Assembly (NCBI RefSeq): GCF_949628215.1
Contig: NC_134280.1
Span: forward strand, 62,001-126,000
Direction: 5' to 3'
Source: Phalacrocorax aristotelis
Taxonomy: Eukaryota > Chordata > Aves > Suliformes > Phalacrocoracidae
DNA length: 64,000 nt
The position numbers were made by a program, and so were the translations under genes. Below, piece by piece: positions 1 to 11,900 of the stretch. The number at the start of each line of letters is the position of its first letter. Position 1 is the stretch's first letter. The notes beneath the pieces are model-generated. The model saw only the letters and a program-made list of their open reading frames with translations. It did not search any database and was not told the DNA's origin.

Positions 1-1045
1 CTTTATTCTCTGGAAACAGCTTTTCTAATGTTTTTCAAATGTGACCATGTGTTACTGCAAGCGTGTTGTGAAACCCCTGCAGTACCCGAGTATGTTTGTC
101 TCTAAACATACAAGCAAATTTGTAGACTAGTTCATCAGTTAGTGCGATGGCAAAGAAACACATCCATAACTGAAAGTTATTTGTTCTCTTCTTGTAACTT
201 ACGAATACTCTTAAGGTATGGTTGTGCAACAAGAGCCATCATCTGTGTGAACTTGCCTATCTGGTGGTAATCCACCATCATTTGCTAAGGTTTTCCGTCA
301 GCCTTCCTAGCAAGCCAAAACTGAGAATTATATCGGCCTAATCACTTGCAAAGCACCTTATCTAAATATTCTTTAACCATTTACCAGTCACAGCCTCTGT
401 AGGATATTATCATTTAGGTACCAAACAGATGAACTGAGGGTGTCTGGGGAAGAATCATGTCTGCAGCCACACATCTATGGAAAGCACTCACACAAACTCA
501 GAAGGGACTTTCATGACTTCCTGAGCCCCTGAGAAAGGGCACCTGTGCAACTGTGTTGGGGAACCAAGCTCACAGCAGTCAGCTCTGTGGACAAAACAAG
601 TTTGAATGAAGCAGCCCTTAGTCCAAATTCCCCATCCTCCTACCCCACTTGTCCACCCCAGAAAGACCAGGTCACAGTAGGAACTTCGGGCCCTCTTATC
701 AGGACACGAGGCAATGCAAAATCAGCATCAAGTTGTCACAGAGTACCTGACTCTACAAAGGAATGTGCCACAAATTTAGCAAGCCCTCACAGGCATTTGG
801 AGACGCAACAAATCTGTAAGCTGCCTGTCCTGCCATATCCCCACTCCCAGGCCCTCCATTCCTCATAGACACTGTTATATTGACAGCGGGGCAGAAAATT
901 TGCACAGTGGTATTGGTTTTCACTCACCAATGTACAAAACTACTTGTTTTCTATTAGCTGTATAATCCCTATGTTTATACAAACGTTTTATCTCTATAGT
1001 GTATTATCTTCATAGTTAACAAAATCATGCATGCACTAAGATGAC
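1..1045. other. Intergenic, nothing recognised
   Basis: Mixed-composition sequence downstream of MARCHF7. A 107-codon open frame at 545-868 has no recognisable motifs or gene context. In conserved synteny CD302 would be the next gene to the left, but I could not find its coding sequence here. Confidence 0.5.
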
Positions 1046-1494
1046 TGAGGGATTGTGGCATCATATGAGGAGAGGCTGAAAGACCTGAGATTGCTTAGCT
1101 TTGTGAAAAGAAGGGTCGGGGGGTGTGTGTGTGTGAATCCTATCAATGTGTTTAAGTATCTGATGGGAGGAAGTGAGGAAGGCGGAGCCAGCTCTTCTCA
1201 GTGGAGCCCAGCAACAGCACAAGAGAGGAATGGATACAAAGCGACATACAGGAAATGCCATTTAAACCTGAAAAAAACTTCCCCCCCCCCCCATGATCAT
1301 GGTTAAACAGTGGAACAGGTCACCCATAGAAGCTGTAGATTTTCCACCCTTGGAGATATTAAAAACCTGACTGGGTATGGTCCTGAGCAACTTGTTCCCC
1401 TTAACTGCTTTAAGCAGGATATGTGTATGTGTGGGTGGCGGTAATGTTTGGACTTGCGATCCCTAACATCCTCAACCATTCTGTCATTCTATGA
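1046..1494 (+). mobile_element. CR1 retrotransposon 3' fragment
   Basis: Begins in the ORF2 tail (GAGAGGCTGAAAGACCTGAG) and runs through the 3' UTR to AACCATTCTGTCATTCTATGA, the CR1-type 3' terminus. Diverged and 5'-truncated. Confidence 0.82.
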
Positions 1495-1529
1495 ATTGGA
1501 GGTCTCTGGAGCATACAAAAAGAGGAATG

Positions 1530-2325
1530 GAAGGGTCCTGAAGAGTTTGAAGGGCAGATGGAGCAAATATAAGGCTCTCAGTGGGCAACAGTGGGACACA
1601 AAGGCAAATGGAGAGGTAATAAGGGGATCTGAAGACACCAGAGGAGCAGAGTGCCCTCAGTGCAAGGAGGGCAGATGAGTCATGAGAAGACAGGGTGACA
1701 AATCAATGGGTCCTGAAGGAACTAGATGACAGTCAGAGGGATCAGGCGAACACTGAAATGGAGGGATCCTGAGAGGGATCAGAGGACCAATGGCGGGGGG
1801 GGGCGGTCCTGAGGGAACTACAAAATAAAAAGAGGGGGGTTCCTAATGGGAGTGACAGCACATGAAAGCACCCTGAGGGGATCAGAGCATAAACAAAGGG
1901 CTCTGGGGTGCAACAGAGGCAAAGAAAAGGGCTTTGTGGCAGACTATAAGGACAACGAAGTAGCCCTGAGGGGATCTGAAATCTAATGGAGGGCTGTGGG
2001 GCATAATGGAGGCAAATAGCGATGTCTGGGTTGCACCAAAAAGGAAACTGAGGGGTCTTGAGGGAACCAGAAGGCAACTGGAGGACTATGTGGGGCACAC
2101 CAGAAGACTCAAGGGCTCCTGAGGGGGTCAGAGGGCAAATCAGGTGTCCAAGGAGAGTGGAAGGCAAACAGAGGGATTTGGGGAAACGGAAAGGAAAACG
2201 GAGTGGTAGTAAGATAATCTGAGTGAAACAGAGGACATCTGAAAAGGCCAATGGGCCAGAGGGCTCTGCAATGCACTGGAAGGCAAACACAGGGAGCATG
2301 AGGGGAAAGGGTGGCAGGTAGTGGC
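1530..2325 (+). repeat. Degenerate ~30-bp minisatellite
   Basis: About 25 diverged tandem units of roughly 30-31 bp, with a core like CCTGAGGGGATCAGAGG followed by a GCAAATGGAGGG-like half. Variants are seen at 1848, 1880, 1961, 2060 and 2120. It accounts for the 272-codon antisense open frame, since the period rarely brings a stop into that frame. It is bracketed by two CR1 tails. Confidence 0.8.
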
Positions 2326-2327
2326 AA

Positions 2328-2555
2328 ATCTTCCACCTGAACATGAGAAAAAACTTCCTTCCTGTGAGGGTGGCAGAGCAGTGGCACAGGCTGCCCAGAG
2401 AGGCTGTGGAGACACTTTCCCTGGAAATATTCAAAACCCACCTGGATGCAGTTCTGTGCCCCCTGCTCTGGGTGTGCCTGCTCAAGCAGGGGCATTGGAC
2501 AAGATGATCTCCAGAGGGCCCTTCCAACCCCAACCATTCTGTGAAATGGGGCAGT
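2328..2555 (+). mobile_element. CR1 retrotransposon 3' end
   Basis: Classic CR1 3' UTR: GAACATGAGAAAAAACTTCC, GAGGGTGGCAGAGCAGTGGC, GGCTGCCCAGAGAGGCTGTG and TCCAGAGGGCCCTTCCAACC, ending ACCATTCTGTGAAA. About 230 bp, strongly 5'-truncated. Confidence 0.9.
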
Positions 2556-2978
2556 CCCAAGTAGACTAGGAGGCAACTCTCTGTATTTACCCACTTCCAT
2601 TGTGTTTGGCAGAAATCAAGGGCCTAACTCGGGAACTCCTTCAGCCAGCCTCAGCTGCCAATTCTTCTCAAGTGCTCAGACTGCAGAAGAAAACAAGACT
2701 GCGTGTCATTTTCTGTAACACAGAAATGCATTGCAGTCTCCTATCCAATTCCATTTTCAACTCAGTGACCTATCCTAGACACACAATGTTACATACACGT
2801 CCAGAAGCAACAACAAAGCCTGCACCCACTTCCATTACTAGAGGTCCCAAGACTTCAACATTGCACCAGTTGCACCACATAGCTATCAAGCACACATGGT
2901 GACCTACTGGGAACGCTCCCCTTCATTTTCCAAACAAGAAGCACACAGAATTCCACACACATAACCCACCTGACTCTA

Positions 2979-3130
2979 AAATGGAATAGTTCAATTGGAA
3001 GCAGCCTACAACCTACTTGACTCTAGAACAGAATAGTTCAGTTGGAAGGGGCCTACAATAATCACCTAGTCCAACTGCCTGAAACACAGATACCATAGCT
3101 AGAATTAAACCCTCTACCCTTCCAACTCCA
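2979..3130 (-). mobile_element. Old CR1-like fragment with a duplicated 3' end
   Basis: Plus-strand AATAGTTCAGTTGGAAGGGG and ATCACCTAGTCCAACTGCC are the complement of a CR1 3' terminus. The terminal ~45 bp (ACTCTA...CCTACAA) occurs twice in tandem at about 2982-3056. The upstream extent is unclear; it may continue to about 3300. Confidence 0.6.
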
Positions 3131-3299
3131 GTGCTACCTTATTACATGCTAGATGACCCAGAACTCCAGGCTTTTCTGTTCTTCTGAAAGCTTACACTGC
3201 TCATCCTCTGCTGTTCCAGCATCTTTCTAGACCTCCTGTGTAAGACAATTGTCCAAATATTAATCCTGAAGTCACTTCCTCATAATGAAAGAGTGGCAG

Positions 3300-4859
3300 A
3301 ACAGCCAGAACCAGCGCCATATTTGGGAGGAGCCTAACAATGCACTAGATGAAGGACATTTGAAATAATATAGCTCAGTGCAGTGCATGCAACCAAGAAA
3401 ATGAGGCTGGCACAAAACAAAAGAATAGTACACATGCAGTAACAGAAGTCAGAGTTATGACATAGGAAAACATGCTCTCCCCCAGCACAGAAGAGCTGTA
3501 GAACCCCAGGATGGATGCCTGCAAGCATCTCCATCTGAGGGTGCAAAGGACATCTGAGGGAGCCACAGACCTAAGGACTCAAAATGGCACTGAGCAACAC
3601 CTTTGGGCCATATCAATACCATGGCTCTTAACTGGCCCCAGGATGAGATGAGGCACTCAACTCTGCAGCTTATTCCCATCAGCATGATGCTATCTACACT
3701 TCCATCTGTCATCACTGGCCTCACTGGGGAGACCTGGGCCCACCACAAAGAATCAGGTATACCTGGGAACTGCTAGAATCAGCCACAAGCTGTGGCCGTT
3801 CCCTATGCCTCCAAACCCAGGGAGAGAACATGGTGCAGGCGTGAGACAGCATCAGCAGACAAGACAAATGCATGCTTGCACAGACACTTGCATGAATACA
3901 TATATGCTTTGTGCTGACACAAATAACTTGCATGGACCCACAAGGGCTTGCATAGACAGATGCTCCCATGGACAGAGATCTCACAGCACAGGTAATGGAA
4001 GACAACAAATCCTGGTTGCTCCTGGCTACCCTTCTATAGCTAGGTAGGGTCTGGCTGGCAGCAGCATTATTCCCAGCATTCCAACCCTCTGCTCTTCACT
4101 GATTTCACCAAGATATTCCCCCATGTCACTCCTTCATTTGCACTGGAGCTCAACCAGGCTGCAGGACAACAAAGTGACAATTCACTTGACCCAAATTTGT
4201 ATGTGGAACTGCAGCTACTCAAATTGCTCGCCTCCATGGAATGCTATTTGTTACAAGGACAGAAAAAAAAATTAATATCACGTCATCAATTTATTAAGCT
4301 ATCAGAGACCATGCCTGTAACTCTAAATGTATTGAGTGCATATGAAATACCGTCTGCTTCACTGTATGATGTTTTATGAAGCTATACCAGCTAACTCAGA
4401 AATGATTAAACTTTTATTATAAACCTGGATTAACTTTCTCCAGAAATTAGTTAGAAACATTTTCACGTATATCCGGACCTTTACTTTTCAAATGAAGGTC
4501 TGAAAGAGAGCTGTATTTCAACTAATTTCTGGAATGATACTTCTGAGTGTTGGCACCAAATACCCAATGCCTAAGGTTACCAAAATGAGCACAGAAACGT
4601 GCAATTTCCTTAGCATTCCATTTTCATTCAAGTCTTACAGATGACAGACCATCTCACGTAAAGCTATCAAAGTTAACTCTTAAAATCACATTAGTTCATT
4701 TCAGCTGTTAAGGCACATCCTTTCTTCCACACAAGTTAGTTTTACATACTGTAATGATAAACTAAACTCAAGGTATTTCAACATACTGCACTCTTTGCAG
4801 ATATATTGTTACTGTACTAATTAAAATAGCTAACATAAATAGTTATAGCAAATACAGTT
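3300..4859. other. Intergenic / possible distal 3' UTR, little recognised
   Basis: No coding gene seen. Positions about 3865-3980 contain loosely repeated TTGCATGGACA-like words. The right part may belong to a long MARCHF7 3' UTR if distal polyadenylation is used. Confidence 0.4.
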
Positions 4860-4877
4860 TCAATACATGTATGACAA

Positions 4878-4883
4878 TTTATT
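4878..4883 (-). terminator. Candidate distal poly(A) signal of MARCHF7
   Basis: AATAAA on the minus strand about 1.08 kb after the stop, with T-rich sequence downstream. Its use cannot be told apart from the 5078 signal by sequence alone. Confidence 0.4.
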
Positions 4884-5077
4884 GTACCACCAGTCATATA
4901 AAGCATTTTGATCCAAAATGGTCAGAAACAATCTTGAATAACTGCATAAGAATTTACAAACATTAGTAAAGATATACCACAGACTATAGCTTTCGAAGTT
5001 TTCAAGTGTAGGTTCTGGTAGATATCCATGTTTAAATAAAATGGACAATACCAGTAAAGATGCATACCTCTATTGTT

Positions 5078-5083
5078 TTTATT
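5078..5083 (-). terminator. Candidate proximal poly(A) signal of MARCHF7
   Basis: AATAAA on the minus strand about 880 bases after the stop. GT/T-rich sequence lies downstream (5020-5070 on the minus strand), as in cleavage sites. Confidence 0.35.
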
Positions 5084-5964
5084 TATAAAGAAGTGACAAC
5101 ACTAGAAAACACATTGATAACCAGTGCTTTGAACAGTGAAGGTGGGATCTAAAAAAGTCTGATTAAACTAAACAACTGTAGGTCTTTATCAAGTTGCATA
5201 TCTGCCAGGAATGCTGAAATGCAAGAGTTAACACCTGCAATATTCCGTAGTGGAACAGCCACATAATATCAAATATAATCTCCAATTTCCAAACCGGTAC
5301 ATAAAAAAAAAAAGAGCCATCACTAACGCTAAGTATTAGAAGACCACTGCAAGTTCTTATTGCTTTTTGAGTTAAAAAATAATTTTCACATAAACCAAAA
5401 CCCAAACAATCTTTACAGTATCTTGCTCATCCTCCTGTTCATTCATTAACACTGGAAGCAATCAGTTATTATACGATGCGGCAACAGAGGCATTTAAAAA
5501 AACCCAAACAAAACCTATTTAAGTACATGGACATCCCCACCCTCCCTGCCCACCCTCACCCTGAAACCCACTATAACCACTTAGTGCCAGTAGAGGAGCA
5601 AAACTCGATAGATTAAACCAGAAATCTGACTACAGTAAGAAGGAAACATAAAGGGAGATACAGCTTCCTTAAATATTCAAAATCTGATGCCTTCCAAAAC
5701 AAAGCACATCCTCCTCATCATTTAAAAAGGGAAGTTGCTTTTTATGTATCTAATCCTCACACATGCTGAATAGTTCTCAAGTCCACTGAGTTCCACTGTG
5801 CAGCAGCTGATTTTGAATTCAACAATGCTTAAAAAACTACAGTAATATTTAATGCGCTTTTTACTAAGGAAAGGAAAACCCAAATGCATGTTGATGTTGT
5901 TCTTGCCAATTCAGCATTTCTGCAGCAATTCCATTTGTCTCGCAGTATGAAAGTTCTACCAGCA

Positions 5965-5990
5965 TCAGTCTTCAGAATCATCCTCAGAAG
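5965..5990 (-). CDS. MARCHF7: MARCHF7 exon 11, terminal coding segment and stop (residues 727-734)
   Basis: Acceptor TTCCAACAG|CTTCTG. The split codon gives Thr, followed by SEDDSED and TGA (5967-5965). The human protein as I recall it continues about 11 residues past this acidic cluster, so the bird protein is slightly shorter at the C-terminus. The exon continues as 3' UTR. Confidence 0.9.
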
Positions 5991-8900
5991 CTGTTGGAAC
6001 AACACAGTATAATCAGAAGCGTTGAAAAAGGTCCGTGAAATTAGAGTACTTTAAGATGAGCAGTGGAAATAAAGAGTGTAATACCCGCCCACACCTTGTG
6101 TAATTACATAGCTTAATTTTTAAATGCATCTCATGCCTGAAAAATACAGCATTTTCAAATCAAAACTCAGTATTACAAAATGCAGTGTCCTCCTGCTGTT
6201 CTTCCTCAAAGTAAAAGGAAGAAAACTTAATTACGCCAGAGATTCAACTTTTATCTAGCGTTTACAGTGGCTAATTCCAACAGTAGTCAGAGGAGAATAT
6301 ATTCAATCCATGAGAGCAGCACCCAACAAAAGGGAAAGAAATGACTCAAAGTTAACAATTTGGATACTAAAATATCTATATAGGTTCAGCAGCCTAAACA
6401 GACAGACTCTTAAAAATTGTTTTATAGATGTGTGCTGCTTAACGCAGTTAGATCAGGCCTACTTGGGAGCAGCTTCTCTCTCCAGCCCCATTCTTTCAGC
6501 ATATGCAAAATGAACATAAAGCCCACATACGGATCACGTTTTGTTGTTGCAAGCTGAATCAAAAGACAAATACGCACTTGTCAACTATGATTAAGAGGGT
6601 CAGTACACATATCTACAATAGGTTTGTGAAGTGTTAGCTTGTCTGTAACAGGATTTTATTCTGGCCTCTTAAGCAAACTTTGCAGTCAAGAAAGTATTTA
6701 CACTTGAGTAACTTGTCCTCTGAACACAGGAAGAGGCAAGGTCTGTCTCCTCACTTCTCCAGTTCTTAGAAGAATAATATAACTAAAGTAGCATCAATAA
6801 TATACCTAGAACTCAGTATTCCTTACCTGCAAGTTAGATAAAGCCTGAATCAAATAAAGATTAAACTATTGTGTAAAATGGCATTCATTAATTTTAACTC
6901 TAAGAAGGATGCACAGAATTTAGGAATAAATTCTGAACTCAAGTCCACCTTTGTCTGCTCTGAGTGCAGAAATAATCACCTGCTCTTTGAACTAAAACAT
7001 ATGCACATGCATACACCATTCCTCATTGTACTCCAAATACGTCCTATGCACTGAAAATTCATATACAATCTTTGAATTTTGACAGACATTCACATGCACA
7101 CTAAAAAAAAAGAAGTCAGATCATCTACCCTTCTACTGCCTGTTCATCACACCCAGATTCACTTAGATTCAGGATGCATTTACCAGAAGTCAGCATATAG
7201 TTTTGAATTTAAGCACACTGCATAAGCCATTAGAGAGAAAAGTAGGCTAGACCTTTGCTAAAATTAGCAACTGTTAAATTTCATTGCTGAAGTAGATAGG
7301 TCTGATCAATGGATACACAAAACTGAAAAGTGTGTGTGAACAGGAAAAAAAAAAAGGAAAGGGGAGCAGGAGTGGGGGGAGAAAGAAAGGGGAGCAGGAG
7401 CTGAGGGAAGAAAGGAAGAAAGGGCAGCAGGAGCGGGAAGAAGAAAAGAAAGGGGAGCAGGAGTGGGGGGAAAGAAAGCAAGGAAGGGGAGCAGGAGCGG
7501 GGGGGAAATAAAGAAAGGGGAGCAGGAGCTGGGGGAAGAAAGAAAGGGGAGCAGGAGCTGGGGGAAGCAAGAAAGAAAGGGGAGCAGGGAGGAAGAAAGG
7601 GGAGCAGGAGAAATGGCAAGTATGCTAATTTAAGTGCAGTGAAATTCAACTTTAAATTACTCTCTTCTGCTTGGACTCATGTAAAAGGCTACAGCCTGAA
7701 GGTCACCATCAACTCTGTTAACTACATACTGCTAGAATTACAATAACTGAACTGTAACTAGTGAGGAACCTTTTATCACTTGCAGAAAACAATTCTGTAG
7801 TCTAAACAACTCTGTGCTGTCAGAAAATTAATCACGGAGAATTAAAACCAGTTCCCCCTTGGAATAATTCTACTGATAATGGAAAAAGCACTGCTGGGTA
7901 AAGTAAAATTTTCAGTAATTACATTCAGTATTATGAATCTTGGCAAGGAGGATTGTACTCATTTAACTTTGAGTTGAACCTAATGGGAGCGGAAGGGAAG
8001 AGGGGAAGCACCTACTTTCAATATCTTCCATATGTGCCTGAAGAGTTCTTGCAAGGTTAATAAACTAGAAACAAGGCAGAGAGAAAGTAGTTTAAAAGTT
8101 GCAAAGTTATCTGCAGAAATTTGCAACAAGTTAGCAAAGTTTTCTTCACTTTTTCTTCACTTTTTACATCCCACAGCTTCATCCCAGATGCCGGTTATCC
8201 TAAACCCATTTGCCCAACTTCCAAATACCAATGCAAAATTTAATAGAAATCCCCACATGTTAGACTTCAATTTGCTATTGCTTAGTTATTTCAGCTTCCA
8301 CTCTATGTCAAATGCTTCTGGTAGCAGTTAGTGGCATCATCTTCATGTTCTACAGCCTTTGTAACACATCCTTTTTGAAAGTAGCGCATATAAACAATTG
8401 CCAGTTTTATTAAAACAGTTCCTAGAAATTGTAATGCAGAAAAACAATCTGTAAGGACTGCCTTAGTTGGATCCGTTTCATTTACTTCACTATTAATATG
8501 GCAAAACAGAGCCCTCTGACTGACTGAGGTTAATGAAAAATGCATAAATACATTTAAGATTTTAATTTTAAATAAAAAGTTTAAGGGCAGGATTACTATT
8601 AGGCAATGGTAGCAGTTGGGTGTTAGAAGTATGTGGTATCGAAACCTAAAGGTAAATCCATAAGAATCAGGTTCCTTAGGCAACTGTGAAAGTGTCACTG
8701 ACCAAAAAAAACCACCTGGCTGAGAATCTACATCATTGTTTCAGTTGATAGTCCAGATGTTGAGACACAGCAAATAAAAAGAAACAAGAATATAATGCTT
8801 CAGTTTCCATAGCTCAGTTGTACACTCCGTATCAAACACGCATCGGTGCTCTCATTGGTTTAAAATGCAGTGTCACTGTATAATGCTGCCTCTGATGAAA

Positions 8901-11900
8901 AAAACAGTAAAAAAACATCTAATTTCTGCAATACGCTCAAGTTAATAACTTGTACTGGATGCTGGCTACTATTAGATTTTGTGTCTTATGTCTCTACACT
9001 TGTAGCAGAGAAAACTGGACACTTTACTTGTGGATCATGGAATACAAGCTCTGCATTAAATGTGTACAGGAAAGAGGATCACCGTTCTAACACAGTAAGA
9101 GATTAGACGACAGTCCTGTCTCTACACCGAAGGCCTAGTACCCACTAGCAACCATTCCAATAAGCGTTGGACAAGCTTAATATTGTCACTTCTTTTAATG
9201 TAATTAAAAAAAAAAAAATCAGCTTTTCAGGAGCTCAGTTGACAAAGAACATCAATTAACTAACTAGTATCAAATAAACGTGTAGAATATCGGATTTCTG
9301 AATAAGTCGCTATGCAGAAATAACTTTGTGTGATGTTTTCTTAATGGTAAAATGCATACTTACTGCATTTCTAAGCCAAGCCATTTAAGTGACAAGAATA
9401 CAGTCAAACACAACTAAAAAGAGCTTTTGACTAATGCCAGGAAATCAGACTAGAGCTAGTCAGTTTCAGAACGAAATATTCAAATACACATTTAGGAACA
9501 ATGCAGCAGACAAGCATTTCAAGGTCTAGACCTTTGCAATACAGACTGGCATAATGAGAAAAATTAATCAAATAAGATAGTCCAACACTCTCAACTGCAT
9601 GTTTGTAGAGTACAAGGTTAACCTTCCAGTTTTGCATAAACTCAAAATAATCATGACAACACACATGCAAAGCAATGCATTACCAACAACCTCAATAAAA
9701 ATGATTTTGTAACACAGTAACTGCAATAAAGTAGTACCTTCAGTTTCAAATCAAACATGGTGTTACTGCATTGACAAACCCAGACCATTTTAGACCTTTA
9801 AATGCGTTACATAAGCATGCTTCTTGGGTATCTAGCTCCTAGGTTGCTCAAGGTAACAATCTAGTTCTAATCTCTCTGTACGGGCAACTCCTGTGATAAA
9901 AATCACTGCATACTTACTCTGACACGCGTGCTGGCCTCACTTGCAGTTCCTAGCATATCAGAAAAGCGCTGCTCGCATAAGTGTAACAACACTACAAGGT
10001 AGAGACCAGAGCTGATAAATTCATAGTCTGCCTTAAAGGAGATCAAAAGAAACATTCAGAATGTCAGCGGTATGTCTGCATATATGACTCATTAAATATA
10101 ACCAGAATTAAATTTTACTGGAAACATTATATATTTGCTCTCTAGTTGTCCCAAGAGAATTAGGGAAATATAATACTAAAAATATTTTAATTACTGAAAA
10201 GCTATTTATACTTCTGGTTCTTCCCACCCACCCCAGAGATAACCTGTTATCCTTGAAGATAAACAGAGAGAGTTCTACAAATAAGATCTCAGTCAGCATG
10301 ATTAGTTCACAGGAAGGAATCTGAGAATCAGAGTATTATACCACTGGGGAAAATAAAACCAACAAACTTTGCTGGTTTCTTTTCAGTGGTCCCAACACTT
10401 CACATAAAGCCAAAATAAAGGGAAATATTATAAGAACTTTATGATGTTATAAATATTTTGAGAAATTACTTCCCCTGCTAAGGTAAACTTTCAAAATGCT
10501 ACTGCTGAACTGATCATTTAGAGTCAATTATTTGGGAAAAAGTTTCAAAGCTCTTACTTCTATCAAAGTACAGTAACAGTAACCAAGAATCAGTAGTGCT
10601 GAAGATAAGATGATGGCCCTCTCGATAAATACTTCTCAGAGTCTGTCCCAAGTGACAGGAACTAGAGTACTAGGGTAAGAGCTTTACTCTAAATAATAAG
10701 AAAATTAGAGGTTGATGTTTGGCCCCAAAACAGATGTCACTTTGTATTTTCTTTCAACTTCTGAGGTAGGCAAATGTCATTAGTCTTTCTATATTCACAG
10801 AATACAACCCAGAGAATAAGGAAAACCCTCTGAAAGAAGTTCATTAAAATAACACCAGCTTTTTGTTATTTATTCATTTTTAAATACTACACAATCCAGT
10901 AGTTCAAAATAATGTATTTTATATAACGAGAGTAATACTAATGGGCCTTTAATTATTTTTTATTCAGGAAAGGACTTGAAGGAGCAGCAGGAAGCTGTTA
11001 GAAGAGAGGTTAGCTTCTACCACTCTAACGAAACAAAAGAAGTTTTTAATAGTATGTTTAAAACAACTGCTTAGGTGTGTTTAAAAAAACACCAAAAGCA
11101 AAGACAATTCATGACTTCATGTGAAATTCAATCTAATCATACTAGTACTCCCACTGCACCTATGTAGCAGAGACACTGGACTGCAATGCTAGATGACAGA
11201 TCTGCAACTAAGAAAAGGATAAGAGATCCATTACACTTACTGAAAGCTCAGCTATAGGAAGCACAGCAGGAAGACAGAATTCGTCTGAATACTGAGGAGA
11301 AATGTCTGTTCCATGTTGACATTACTTAGTGTGCATAACAGTCCTTCTGAAAAGGAGATGCATTTTCCCTCTCTAAAGAAGAGCGCCCTCCCAGCACTAA
11401 ACCAACACTTACCAAACTAGGCAAAATATACTAACTTGTTCATTTGCATGTGCCCTATAAAGTTCATGAATGTCAAAGTCTTCCAGATTCAGATGCAACT
11501 TTTCCTTGCACAGTTCACAAGTTGTCACTGCTTCCAAAGAAGAACCTGGTGGGGAGGAGCAGGGGGAGAGGCAGTGTCAAGTTGCAACAAACTATAATAC
11601 AGGACACAATTATACAAGGATTACAAGCTGTACTAATTCTTGATTTATTTTGCAGAGCAAGGTTAGAAGAAAAGAAAGCCTTTAATAGAAATGTAGTGAC
11701 TATCTGCCACTGTCATAATTTAAATGCTATAGAATCTTTATTCTCTATCCAGCTCCACATATTTTGCCTCATGTTCATTCTGGACACCATACGCCCCTTA
11801 CTGAAAAGTCTGGCATAAAATTGCCACTTGGGCTGCTTGAATTCTACAGTCCAATCCAAATATACAAAAAAGTAATAATAAATATATTAGAATAGCTTAA

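Larger units (their letters stand above)
4860..5964 (-). other. MARCHF7: MARCHF7 3' UTR (extent inferred)
   Basis: AT-rich sequence after the stop with no other gene recognised. The end is placed by the nearest good AATAAA hexamers on the minus strand followed by T-rich sequence. The true end could be about 5.05 kb, about 4.86 kb, or further left (another AATAAA on the minus strand at 4413-4418). Confidence 0.5.

Noticed and set aside
545..868. 107-codon plus-strand open frame, considered as part of CD302
   Set aside because: No lectin, membrane or cytoplasmic-tail features and no splice context; composition is that of chance sequence.
1742..2560. 272-codon minus-strand open frame
   Set aside because: Reads antisense through a ~30-bp minisatellite and a CR1 tail; the repeat period keeps stops out of frame.
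7274..7649. Ser/Pro/Phe/Leu-rich open frames on the minus strand
   Set aside because: Products of the polypyrimidine minisatellite in a MARCHF7 intron.
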